NCBI RefSeq assembly: GCF_022012435.1
Contig: NZ_JAKLUA010000029.1
Span: 1-42,786, forward strand
Direction of reading: 5' to 3'
DNA length: 42,786 nucleotides
Origin: Bradyrhizobium zhengyangense
Lineage (GTDB): Bacteria; Pseudomonadota; Alphaproteobacteria; Rhizobiales; Xanthobacteraceae
Both the position numbers and the translations under genes were made by a program. The notes under the pieces were generated by a model. It was not told the DNA's origin. It saw only the letters and a program-made list of their open reading frames with translations, and ran no database searches. This document shows, in pieces, positions 1 through 7,149 of the stretch. The first letter of the stretch is position 1, and the number at the start of each line of letters is the position of its first letter.

Positions 1-129
1 ATCAAAACGGTCGCCGGGCAAGAGAAGACCAGCTTCCGTGGCCGTGATCGCGTCGGATGGGCCTTTACCTTCGCTGCCACCGCCTACAATCTGGTGCGGC
101 TGCCCAAGCTGATCGCGGAGACCGGCTGA
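1..129 (+). pseudogene. IS5/IS1182-type transposase, C-terminal fragment
   Basis: The first 42 codons, open at the window edge, end at the TGA at 127-129. They contain GWAFTFAATAYNLVRLPKL, which resembles the C-terminal tail of IS5/IS1182-group DDE transposases of rhizobia. The rest of the gene lies outside the window, so it cannot be said whether the element is intact. The next reading frame starts inside this stop codon (ATG at 129). Family assignment rests on the tail motif only. Confidence 0.6.
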
Positions 130-472
130 TGGCCAAGGTGCCCGGCTTCGCCAAGGCCTTTGTCGGCCGCTGGCGCATCGTCGAGATGGACGTCTGGGAC
201 AGCGACTTCCTCGACCTCGTCGAAGAGGCGCATCTCACCTTCGAAGGCAAGTCCGACGGTGAAATCGCCTTCGGCGCGCTGAAGGGCTTTCTCGACGTCC
301 GGTACGGCACCCGCGACGGATCGGCCTGCGCCGAGTTCTCATGGGAAGGCACGACGAAGATGACCCGTCCTGCGGTCGCGGATGGGCTACGATCGGCACT
401 GCGGGCAGGCTCGTCGGCCACTTCTACATCCACAATGGCGACGATTCAGCCTTCGTTTGCGAACACGGCTGA
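129..472 (+). pseudogene. Frameshifted hypothetical protein next to the transposase
   Basis: The frame opens with ATG at 129, overlapping the transposase stop, and reads MAKVPGFAKAFVGRWRIVEM to about codon 74 (SWEG). Near 350 the sensible reading moves to another frame (DEDDP, GWATIGTAGRLVGHFYIHNG) and ends at the TGA at 470-472. One missing C in a run expected to read GGCCACGAC would explain the shift. Together the two halves give about 115 residues, acidic and with no membrane segment. It looks like a small uncharacterised protein I recall from rhizobial genomes. The function is unknown, and a sequencing error would look the same. Confidence 0.6.
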
Positions 473-593
473 GTTCTTCAACAGCCTGCTAGGCTTGCCA
501 GACTTTTAGAGTATTCCTTTCGGTCGGTTGCCTGGGCGCATCGAGTCCTGGGAGATCTTCCGGCTTTCTTATCAACCTGTTGGGCGCAGTCAA

Positions 594-905
594 AATTCAC
601 CATCGATCTTCACCTTGTTGCCGGACTTCTGACGCTTCCTTCCACGACGTACCGAGCTCCAAGTAGCCGTCCAAACTCCCTTATATCCCTAGCCTGCCCC
701 TTGAAGACAAAACTGGAATTGCGAGCGATCGCGAGTAGCTCCTGATTTTTGACAGCGTGGTCAGCAGGTCCTCGGCAAATCTGCCGGCAAAATACTCCTG
801 CTCTGCATCTCCGCTCATATTGGTAAACGGAAGAACGGCGATAGAAGGCCGGTCAGGCAAGTCCAACGGCAGCGCAGACTGCCGCTTGGCAGGGGCAATT
901 GCGTT
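594..905 (-). pseudogene. Remnant of TolB-like/adenylate-cyclase-type protein
   Basis: On the minus strand the text LDLPDRPSIAVLPFTNMSGD, then EQEYFAGRFAEDLLTTLSKI, matches the start of the TolB-like domain that follows the cyclase or winged-helix domain in many rhizobial class III adenylate cyclase-like proteins. After about position 735 the match continues in another frame (ARNSSFVFKGQARDIREFG, then GARYVVEGSVR). It shifts again to SGNKVKIDGEF before stopping near 594. At least two frameshifts, no upstream domain and no downstream TPR region are present, so this is a dead internal fragment. Confidence 0.65.
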
Positions 906-1200
906 TGGCGACGCTGTTCGTGCCGCTTAGAGGTGAACGGGTTGCTCGTAGGTACTTGCTGAAAGCGCTCATCCCCAAATCCGCGACATGATCGAAAAAT
1001 AAGTTCCGTTCGTACGGGGATTACAGCGCTGCGCGACAGTTGACCCGGCGGTGCGACTAATCTTCACGCTTTGCGCGGCCCCGTTGCTTATCTGCAACCG
1101 TCGATGGATAAAGACCTCGCAAGTGCAGCATTGAATCTGTTTGAGCTGACCCAATCGGCCGAATATTGTCACGTCCCTTGAGTAAAGAATGGGGCGAGCA

Positions 1201-1377
1201 ATGAGTGGTTTCCAAGCCAAGTTGGAGCGTTTTGAAAATCTCGCTGCGGAGTGCGAGCTGATCGCTGGTCGATCGAAAGGAGGCAATCGCGAGCTGTACC
1301 GACGAGCAAGCCAACACTATCGCGAGCTCGCCGATGACATGCGCGCCCTAATCGGGTCGTTCGATCTTGCCGCCTAG
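1201..1377 (+). CDS. Small hypothetical protein, 58 aa, helical
   Basis: The frame begins MSGFQAKLERFENLAAECEL and ends YRELADDMRALIGSFDLAA. It is short, charged and probably a single helical hairpin. It resembles a family of roughly 60-residue rhizobial proteins of the form ERFENLAAEC...LYRR.A.HYRELA whose role is unknown. ATG at 1201 was preferred to ATG at 1189 because it fits the family start and has a GGGGCGAG stretch just upstream. The gene stands alone among remnants, so operon context gives no help. Confidence 0.5.
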   Translation: MSGFQAKLERFENLAAECELIAGRSKGGNRELYRRASQHYRELADDMRALIGSFDLAA

Positions 1378-1389
1378 GCCATTTGTAAC

Positions 1390-1935
1390 GCCCTTGACCA
1401 AGATAGGGCGCATGGCGTCAAGCCGACTTACGCTGTGACCTACTTGCCGGCTTCTTGGCCGCTTCTTTCCGGCGATAGGTATCAGCATTTCCTTCTGACC
1501 GACGGCAGCCTTGCGCGGCTTCTTGGTGGACTTTCCGCCCATTGCTGGGCGGCCTCCCGACTTACACTCTCTCGTAGTGCGTCGATCAGATCGACGACGT
1601 TGTCGCCTTTCATCGTTCCTTCGGACGGATCACCTTGCCGGCGCGCTTCTGATTAATGAAGTCGGCTAGCGCTGTCCCCTGGTGATCCTCGAATTTGCTT
1701 GGCTCGAAGTTGCCTGACTTCTGTTCACGTTGTGCCTGGCTAGGTCGAGCATGTCCTTTGACTTTGACGTCCTGGATGTCGTCGAAATATTCGGCTGGAT
1801 CTCGCACTTCGCAGGGATACCGCAGCAGGTGCCAATCAGTCCCCGTGTGGGGCGATGATGTGCTCACGATAGGTCAGCACACGTGCCCGAGCGCCCTATC
1901 GCAACCTTGTCCATCTCGCAAATGGTTTCACGGAT
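1390..1935 (-). pseudogene. Decayed Ku (NHEJ DNA-end-binding) gene, C-terminal half
   Basis: Minus-strand reading shows successive Ku signatures in different frames: LTYREHIIAPHGD near 1850-1890, LLRYPCEVRDPAEYFDDI near 1780-1830, DMLDLARH near 1735-1755, NFEPSKFEDH...INQKRAGKVI near 1625-1715, and GDNVVDLIDALRESV near 1565-1610. A basic Lys/Ala-rich tail (GGKSTKKPRKAA, AAKKPASRS) follows to about 1390. Bacterial Ku binds DNA ends and recruits LigD, and the basic tail is typical of long Ku forms. Here the N-terminal half is missing and at least four frame changes are needed, so no working protein is made. No ligD is seen nearby. Confidence 0.7.
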
Positions 1936-1986
1936 CGCCGAAAAGATTAGGACAGTGAAACCAACTAATCGCCGCCCGTAGCTCCT

Positions 1987-2068
1987 GAGACGGCTGCACC
2001 CCGTCTCCGCCGCCCCTCGCAGCCGTCCGGCCCCGCTGTGCTGCTCGCGCGCCGGGGCCGTTCTTTTT
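1987..2068 (+). terminator. Multi-hairpin structure ending in a terminator-like stem and T run
   Basis: Two mutually exclusive stems, GAGACGG/CCGTCTC (1987-1993 with 2001-2007) and GACGGCTGC/GCAGCCGTC (1989-1997 with 2019-2027), precede a GGCCCCG/CGGGGCC stem (2029-2035 with 2053-2059). TTCTTTTT follows. The last stem plus T run looks like a rho-independent terminator for plus-strand transcripts. The alternative upstream stems are what an attenuator or structured small RNA would show. No plus-strand gene ends directly before it. Confidence 0.5.
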
Positions 2069-2139
2069 AGACGGACCGGAACCGGGTTAATGTTTCCCCG
2101 TTATTTGCCCGCGTCCGTTCCCGACACCAGATGCCCAAC

Positions 2140-2175
2140 AAGGCCTTAGCCGCCCAACACGGCTAGGGCCTTTTT
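2140..2175 (+). terminator. Strong rho-independent terminator
   Basis: AAGGCCTTAGCCG (2140-2152) pairs with CGGCTAGGGCCTT (2160-2172) with a single G-T wobble, around a CCCAACA loop, and runs into TTTTT (2171-2175). This is a textbook plus-strand terminator lying about 75 bp after the preceding terminator-like stem. The transcript it ends is not obvious. Confidence 0.75.
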
Positions 2176-2324
2176 GTGCACCGGCAGTTGCGGAGGCCCA
2201 GCGGCAAAATCCAGGATGCTAAGGGCTCGGCCTCGGAAGCAAAGCAGGGCGTAAGAACTTTGGCGCCACCAAGCGGTTCACAGCGAACAGTGTCGCGGTT
2301 GAGGCATGCTCAGGAGCTATCCGC

Positions 2325-2540
2325 GTGGCAAGGGCGTCGGACTTCAACAAGACGTCTGCATCCCTGCCGAGCTGCGGGCGATGCCGGGGCAGCAGCGACG
2401 TGACTGTTAGCGAACTGATGAACGCTCGCATCGATGGGACGGTGACTATGTATCGGTGTCGATGGTGCGGGTATGTGACCTGGGACGATCGCCCCGGCCC
2501 CCGCAATCACCAGAGGCGAGAGAACGCTCCTTCTTTGTGA
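2325..2540 (+). CDS. Small zinc-ribbon-like protein, 71 aa
   Basis: A GTG start at 2325 is preceded by AGGAG (2312-2316) at an 8-nt spacing, which decides the start. The 71-residue product has two CxxC pairs, C17/C20 (CGRC) and C45/C48 (CRWC), separated by 24 residues that include SELMNARIDGTVTMYRC. This is the layout of a single zinc ribbon. A basic tail follows. Such proteins usually bind zinc and nucleic acid or a partner protein; this one is not recognised by name. The neighbourhood is decayed, but this frame is undamaged. Confidence 0.5.
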   Translation: MARASDFNKTSASLPSCGRCRGSSDVTVSELMNARIDGTVTMYRCRWCGYVTWDDRPGPRNHQRRENAPSL

Positions 2541-2642
2541 ACCCGGTCTTATCGGGCGGAGAACTGCTGATTGGGTTCGGCGGGAACAAATGCCCGCCAA
2601 ATCTGCTTGAGTCCCGCTGGCCCGCCGCCGGGCTGGCGGACC

Positions 2643-2700
2643 GGCCCCGGCCCATACCCCCCAAGCCCCCTGCGAGCCGGGGCCGTCTCTCTCCTCAGTC
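2643..2700 (+). terminator. GC-rich hairpin after the zinc-ribbon gene
   Basis: A GGCCCCGGC/GCCGGGGCC inverted repeat (about 2643-2687) is followed by GTCTCTCTCCT rather than a true T run. The right arm and flank (CGGGGCCGTCTCT) resemble the stem at 2053-2066 (CGGGGCCGTTCTT), so the two may be related. A weak terminator for the 2325-2540 gene is possible. Confidence 0.3.
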
Positions 2701-2738
2701 AGTATCGGAGTAAGCGTGTGCGTGCCTCGCTCTCGATC

Positions 2739-3030
2739 ATGCCGCTGCATCGTTTGGACCGCGACATCTATCTGGTGCTGGAGGACATCGGCGCGCGGGC
2801 CGGCTGCGCCTGGCGCGAGACCGACGAACAGGACACCGAGCGCCAGACCGTGCTGCGGGACCTGATCTCGGGCCAGTATGCCTATTTCGTGCGGATCGTC
2901 GCCTGCAACGCCGTCGAGGGGCTGGTCGCGCGACGCGACCGAGTAAATCGCGGACCTGCTCGCCGAACGAACTGCGCGCGAACGGCTGGACCTCTCGCCG
3001 GCATTGGACGCCTTCATTCGAAGCCAATAG
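2739..3030 (+). pseudogene. Frameshifted small hypothetical protein (MPLHRLDRD family)
   Basis: The frame from ATG 2739 reads MPLHRLDRDIYLVLEDIGAR, then GQYAYFVRIVACNAVEGL, to about codon 65. The expected continuation appears in another frame with an internal stop: an acidic stretch, then IADLLAERTARERLDLSPAL to the TAG at 3028-3030. The reconstructed protein would be about 95 residues, a size and pattern I associate with an uncharacterised family common in Bradyrhizobium. One frameshift and one stop make it a remnant unless the sequence is in error. Confidence 0.55.
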
Positions 3031-3249
3031 CTCGCGCCCATATGGCTTGCAACTCGCATTGCCGCTGCGGGGGGAGCCGCCTGACGCGATCTGAGGAACG
3101 GCAGAACGTTCAGCCGCTTCTTCAACAATGCCAGATATCTTGCGGGGAATGCTCAGGCCACTGCGGCTCGCGCTGCTATATGGGCATCTCATCGCGCGCG
3201 GGACGCACGTCTATCATCCCATCCGGTTTGTACGCTGTCCCTGGCGCGG

Positions 3250-3330
3250 GAGATGCTGAAATTCGGCCTGCTTGTTGAGAAGGGTCCTCATTTCGAGCTG
3301 GCCGAGAGAGGCAGGAGCTTCGCCGCGTAA
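3250..3330 (+). pseudogene. Short C-terminal remnant of unknown protein
   Basis: The stretch MLKFGLLVEKGPHFELAERG, then a few residues to a TAA at 3328-3330, has the composition of a real protein C-terminus, but no start or ribosome-binding site fits. The upstream DNA is broken in all frames. No family is assigned. Confidence 0.25.
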
Positions 3331-3366
3331 GTCGAAACCAATTGCTCACGACCATGTGGCCTTAAC

Positions 3367-3517
3367 ATGCAATTCTGCCCACGATGCGACAACAGCCGCT
3401 GGGTTTGCGAGGCGAACCCTGACCGCCCTTCGGGGTAGCGAAAGCAGGCCCTGTCCCTGCGGTGCTCCCGGTGAGCCCTGTCCTTTCTGCAACAGAGCGA
3501 ACGGGCAACCCGGATGA
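3367..3517 (+). pseudogene. Frameshifted small Cys-rich protein
   Basis: ATG 3367 opens MQFCPRCDNSRWVCEANPDR and then hits a TAG. In the next frame the coding pattern resumes as RPCPCGAPGEPCPFCNRANG, ending at 3517. Joined, it gives about 50 residues with eight cysteines in CxxC-like spacing, similar to a family of tiny rhizobial proteins with DxCRWVCE and CPxCN motifs. One frameshift separates the halves. A metal-binding fold is likely for the intact family; the role is unknown. Confidence 0.55.
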
Positions 3518-3791
3518 TGTCCCCGACATGCCAAGCGGCCAGGTGGCGGACACTAAACGCCCACGTTAAACGTGACTTCAGGTTTGGGCGGACTCTGCCA
3601 ACGCACGGCTAAGCCGCCGTGGCAATGGTTCCTTGGCAGACCATCTGACCCGCGAGCGCGACGCAGAAGCCACCATTGATCGTCCTACCCGCATCCTCGA
3701 TCGCGACGGCCTTCGAGACGCCATCACCGAGGTCCTGGTCGATGCTCGTGTGCATCCTAGGCCCTCAACGCGACCTCCCGGAGCGCCAGTC

Positions 3792-3929
3792 ATGACTGTC
3801 TGGATTTACGATCAAGGCGAGGATGATCTGAAGGTTTTCGCGACGGAGCAAGCCGCTCAAGCTTGGCTTGACGAGAACGATCGCGAAGGCGTCGCTTTCG
3901 AGTACGAGGTGATAGCCCCGCCAGCGTGA
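3792..3929 (+). CDS. Small hypothetical protein, 45 aa
   Basis: From ATG 3792 the product reads MTVWIYDQGEDDLKVFATEQ, then AAQAWLDENDREGVAFEYEV, to a TGA at 3927-3929. It resembles short rhizobial proteins of the type VWVY...DHLKVFAS.EAA..W..ENDPEGVAFEYEV, whose function is not known. The same frame extends upstream to 3633, but that part has no family-like character, so the internal ATG was chosen. No strong ribosome-binding site is seen. Confidence 0.5.
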   Translation: MTVWIYDQGEDDLKVFATEQAAQAWLDENDREGVAFEYEVIAPPA

Positions 3930-4294
3930 ACTCGGGCGTCAAGGCCGAAGGCTTGCGCCGTTTGTCCGACCTCAGGCAACTTGACACTATCGAAAATCAG
4001 CAATTCGAAACAGCCAGCGGTTGATTTTTGTTATTGCGGGTTTCAGCTACTGGTTTAATTAAGGCGGCCAAATAAGACGTAGTTGCCCCAGGCTGGGGAG
4101 CTGTCGTTGAATAGGGGAATTGAAGCAATTTCGCAGGCCCGAACGTGCGTGCAGAGAACACTGGGCCATTGCTTCCCTGGAGCTTGCGAGGGAGGGTCTT
4201 CTCAAAGTGGCCGAATACTATGGGAAAGCGATCCAAGTCCTCCAGCGACTGCAAACACCTGAGGCGCCGCGTGATGCGAGCGCAAAATTCCTAA
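3930..4294. other. Intergenic; one unconvincing plus-strand frame
   Basis: No gene is supported here. A plus-strand stretch at about 4135-4255 (REHWAIASLELAREGLLKVA, then EYYGKAIQVLQRL) has the flavour of a small helical protein but lacks a start and runs on into the antisense of the next gene. The first of three copies of GCCAGCGTGAAC lies at the left edge (about 3919). Confidence 0.4.
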
Positions 4295-4507
4295 TCAGCC
4301 ACTCACCGGCTCGGAAAGCGCCTGAAGTCCGGCCTCGATCGCGGCAATGTCCTGCTCGAGCTGAGCGATCGATGACCGGCAGTCGAAGCCACTCCGGGCC
4401 TTCAAATCGACTGCCAAGTGCCGACGGTGCGTTCTCAGGTTTTCAAGGGACTGTCGATCCTTAAGCGTAGCGTATCCACTCACAATCAACTCGATCGCAC
4501 TCGACAT
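4295..4507 (-). CDS. Small coiled-coil-like hypothetical protein, 70 aa
   Basis: ATG at 4507 is preceded by GTGAGGGC, a fair ribosome-binding site. The product begins MSSAIELIVSGYATLKDRQS and continues with THRRHLAVDLKARSGFDCRS and SIAQLEQDIAAIEAGLQAL, an amphipathic, mostly helical protein. It resembles a family of 65-75-residue Bradyrhizobium proteins starting M..AIELIV.GY..L..R.AL. The longer frame back to 4699 has no such character. Function unknown; it appears intact in a decayed region. Confidence 0.55.
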   Translation of the reverse strand: MSSAIELIVSGYATLKDRQSLENLRTHRRHLAVDLKARSGFDCRSSIAQLEQDIAAIEAGLQALSEPVSG

Positions 4508-5099
4508 AACGCCCTCACTGAATGGTTTCGGATTTGCAATAGTGTGAAATGTATCGAGGGCGGCGATCGTTGTAAATTGATAAAAGAAGATCCGCCGACC
4601 TTGTGAGCCGGCGGAGTTGAAAGCCAAGATTTTTTGACGATCGGCGGGCACCGATCGCGTCGCGATTTTAGCAGATGGCCCGCCAGCGTGAACCGGCACG
4701 GCAGCAGCAGTGAAATCATCTGGCCTCTAATTTGCGCACCTTGCACAACATATGCGCTCATCCATCGCGCGCCGATGGTCTCGACTTGTGCGGGTCCTTG
4801 GCGCGACCCCTCATGGCATGACGCTCGCGCTGTCCACCTACACGGCCCCCTGTCGCGTACGCCGGCAGGGGCCTGAAGGCCGGCCAGCGTGAACGGGCTA
4901 ACAGAGGGGCCGCAGGCTCCGCTCTGCAAACGGCTCCTGCGGCCGATGCCACGACGTTCCGCACGATCGACGCGGCGGCGGGTACTCAGCATGTTTCGTG
5001 CCATCAATGCTTGAGATTTTCGCCCTTCGTTAATAAGGGGCCGCCAGCAGCCAGCCCGGGCGGTTCTTGCCTCGCTGGCGCGTTAAATACGTTTCAAAC
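4508..5099. other. Intergenic region without a supported gene
   Basis: Open frames here are short and overlap on both strands without recognisable family pattern. Two further copies of the 12-mer GCCAGCGTGAAC lie near 4682 and 4882. The region looks like residue of degraded accessory DNA. Confidence 0.4.
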
Positions 5100-5143
5100 T
5101 GTGAAATAGATCACATTGCACTGCGGCAGAGCTGCTGTAGGCT
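5100..5143 (+). promoter_or_regulatory. CRP/FNR-family palindrome and possible promoter
   Basis: TGTGA-AATAGA-TCACA (5100-5115) is a perfect match to the E. coli CRP half-site pair TGTGA-N6-TCACA. TTGCAC (5116-5121) and TAGGCT (5138-5143), 16 bp apart, could be -35 and -10 boxes. Transcription from about 5149 would put the palindrome centre at -41.5, the class II position. That an alphaproteobacterial CRP-like protein uses this site is inference. Confidence 0.45.
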
Positions 5144-5148
5144 GCTGC

Positions 5149-5250
5149 TTACCGGGGCTGGCTGCATATTTCACTTAGATCGTTTTCACCCGGATTTTTT
5201 GACAAGGCGCGGGCCGCGGCAGTTCACTGCTGCGGCCTTTGCGTTTTCTG
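5149..5250 (+). ncRNA. Candidate small RNA ending at a terminator hairpin
   Basis: Between the predicted start (about 5149) and the stem GGCCGCGGCAG/CTGCTGCGGCC (5212-5222 with 5227-5237, TTCA loop, then TTTGCGTTTT) lie about 60 nt with no convincing start codon or frame. A transcript of roughly 100 nt is therefore possible. This rests on promoter and terminator shape only. Confidence 0.3.
5212..5247 (+). terminator. Stem-loop with T-rich tail
   Basis: An 11-bp stem with one G-T pair and a TTCA tetraloop is followed by TTTGCGTTTT. It is a plausible rho-independent terminator for plus-strand transcription, with an imperfect T tract. Confidence 0.5.
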
Positions 5251-5839
5251 ACCGGCCGGTTGGCTGCCGCAGACCCCAGCACGCTCACTTGCGGCGCCGC
5301 CTGCGCTTTCCCCCATCGCGCGAGCTCGAGCGCCATATCAATGGGAAACACCGCGACATCACACACGGATTGAGAGATTTCATCAAGAGCCAGCTCGGCC
5401 GCGCGATCGACGTACAGCTCAGCCTGCCATTGCAGCATGCAGGCTGATCCCATATGACCCCTAAAAGCGTATCCTACTCGCCGTCAAGAGCGCGCAGAAC
5501 ATCATCGCGCGGCTCGTCGAGCCCGAGGGGCTGGATGCAAAGGCGGCAATTCAAGTCGTCACCAAGCATGCCCCTAAAACCAGCACCCAAAACGTGGCGA
5601 TCGTGTAGTTGATCTCGCTGTCGTGTAGGTCCTGAAGTGCTTTGGCGCGAGCGCGGGTCTGCCTGGATTGGGCCACGATACCAATCTCGTCCTCGCGCGT
5701 GACGGCTGATCCCCTTTTTTTTGCGGCCAAGCTATGGCGCGGCCGATGCGATCGCGACTATCGTCATGTTGTGCCGGAGCCCTTCGTTGACGGTCTTCAA
5801 CCCGCTACGCGGCCGCTTGGGCCTTGTGTTCGGCCAAAG
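5251..5839. other. Intergenic region without a supported gene
   Basis: A plus-strand fragment to a stop near 5608 (SAQNIIARLVEPEGLDAKAA, then IQVVTKHAPKTSTQNVAIV) looks protein-like but lacks a start and is not recognised. Nothing else convincing is present up to the methyltransferase stop. Confidence 0.4.
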
Positions 5840-6622
5840 TCACGTCGATTTAAATGGCTCCGCGGCCTTGGCGTATTTCAGAGCGCCGATGCCAAAACCT
5901 TCCTGGCTACGGTTTCGGATGAATTCCTTATGCTCGTAGAACGGCAACAATTCGCGCCATAGCCGCGGGACACCGCCGGCCCAGGCGCTGGTGTTTCCGC
6001 TGGACTCGCAGATGTCGTGGAACAGGACGATCCCTCCTTCTCGAACGAAATGCCGGTAGCAGAGAAAGTCTTGCTTGACGCCTTCGTAACGGTGATCGCC
6101 GTCGATGAATAACGTGTCGATCTGCCGGCCATTGAGAAATTTCTCGACCCGCTTGACCGTGTCATCCGCGTAGGAGGGCATGTCGTAGAACATCCATTGC
6201 TGCTTCGGCGTCGCCAACAGCTTCAGCATTTCCTTGTTCTTCACGTGCAGATCGATGCAGATCATCGTCTCCATCGTCGGCAGAAATCGTCCGAACAGAA
6301 GCGAGGTTCCGCCGTTCAGCGTTCCGATTTCAACGACAGTCTTCGGAGCGGACGCAGCGATGTAATCGAGGGCCGACGAAATCTCCGTTTCGATCTGACA
6401 GGAGCCTGTGCCCATATGTTGCTTGGTGAAGTCAATGACGTCTTGCACGCTTGATTTACGCTTGTACTCCCCGAGGATCTCATCGCGCTTTTGGCCATTG
6501 AATTTGAGGCGCAGTGCAGGTCCACTGTCGGCGAAACGTTTCTTGATCTGTCTGACCGCGAGGACGGCTGGATGAAACTTTAGTTCTGTTAGTCGCTCAT
6601 TCAAGGCCTTGCTTAACGACAT
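5840..6622 (-). CDS. Class I SAM-dependent methyltransferase, 260 aa
   Basis: The frame is intact from ATG 6622, with a GAGG ribosome-binding site eight bases upstream. The SAM-binding glycine-rich loop is VVEIGTLNGGTSLLF (about residues 96-110), with an acidic residue closing strand 2 (ICIDLH, D124). IDGDHRYEGVKQDF (173-186) and VLFHDI (199-204) are typical of the Methyltransf_24/cephalosporin-hydroxylase-like group, where Asp/His residues can bind a metal in O-methyl transfer. The N-terminal 80 residues are a helical cap. It has no membrane segment. The target is unknown; glycan or lipid O-methylation is possible by analogy with rhamnosyl O-methyltransferases. It stands alone, flanked by decayed DNA, so context does not narrow the role. 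Confidence 0.8.
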   Translation of the reverse strand: MSLSKALNERLTELKFHPAVLAVRQIKKRFADSGPALRLKFNGQKRDEILGEYKRKSSVQDVIDFTKQHMGTGSCQIETEISSALDYIAASAPKTVVEIGTLNGGTSLLFGRFLPTMETMICIDLHVKNKEMLKLLATPKQQWMFYDMPSYADDTVKRVEKFLNGRQIDTLFIDGDHRYEGVKQDFLCYRHFVREGGIVLFHDICESSGNTSAWAGGVPRLWRELLPFYEHKEFIRNRSQEGFGIGALKYAKAAEPFKST

Positions 6623-6994
6623 GATCGAACCTCAATGCACAGGGTATGCCCGACAGCTCCAAATATCAGGATCGATTCAAATTGGGGCAACTTAAGGTTT
6701 TTGCCTGGCAGCAGGATGAAGCCTATCCCATCGCCACTTGTTCCCCTTCTCTGCCGGCATCTTCCACTTGCGCTTTCCCTCAGGCGAACACACCGTTCCG
6801 AAATCGGCGTCATTCGAAGGATTGCATCCTGAGAGCGAACATGGCACCGCTTGTGTTCCAGCCCCCATGCTCCCGGCTGCCCATCCAATTGCGGATTTAG
6901 AGCGCCGGGAGTGCTAGGCCCGCCAGTATATCGTCGGCGGTGCGTCATCAGCCGCCATACCCCTCCGCCACCGCTGTGCCGCGACGACTGCGGT
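6623..6994. other. Intergenic region upstream of the methyltransferase
   Basis: This stretch must contain the methyltransferase promoter on the minus strand, but no clear -35/-10 pair stands out. Plus-strand frames are short and show no family pattern. No nod box was found. Confidence 0.4.
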
Positions 6995-7026
6995 GCCTGC
7001 CTGAAGCGCGCTTTAGGCAGGCTTTT
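6995..7026 (+). terminator. Long perfect hairpin with T run
   Basis: GCCTGCCTGAAGC pairs with GCTTTAGGCAGGC across 6995-7022 (one G-T pair, tiny loop), and TTTT follows. It has the shape of a rho-independent terminator for plus-strand transcripts, about 125 bp before the truncated IS66 transposase sequence. No plus-strand gene ends just before it. Confidence 0.5.
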
Positions 7027-7149
7027 CGACAGGGGCCGCCGTTGCTGGTCGGCTTTCGCGCGTGTACCTGCCAAGCTGCGTTACGATCGCAGTTTCTGCG
7101 AGCGCCGTTGCTGATATCGCGGAGAGACATTCGGGGGTTTCTCACTGTG

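Noticed and set aside
3633..3791. Upstream extension of the 45-aa protein to a 98-aa frame
   Set aside because: The added part has no family-like pattern or ribosome-binding site, and the internal ATG at 3792 fits related small proteins.
4120..4464. Plus-strand 114-codon frame
   Set aside because: Its second half is the antisense of the better supported 70-aa minus-strand gene, and it has no convincing start; only a short helical stretch looks protein-like.
5067..5447. Plus-strand frame across the CRP-type site and hairpin
   Set aside because: It runs through the promoter-like and terminator-like elements and lacks family pattern or a start signal.
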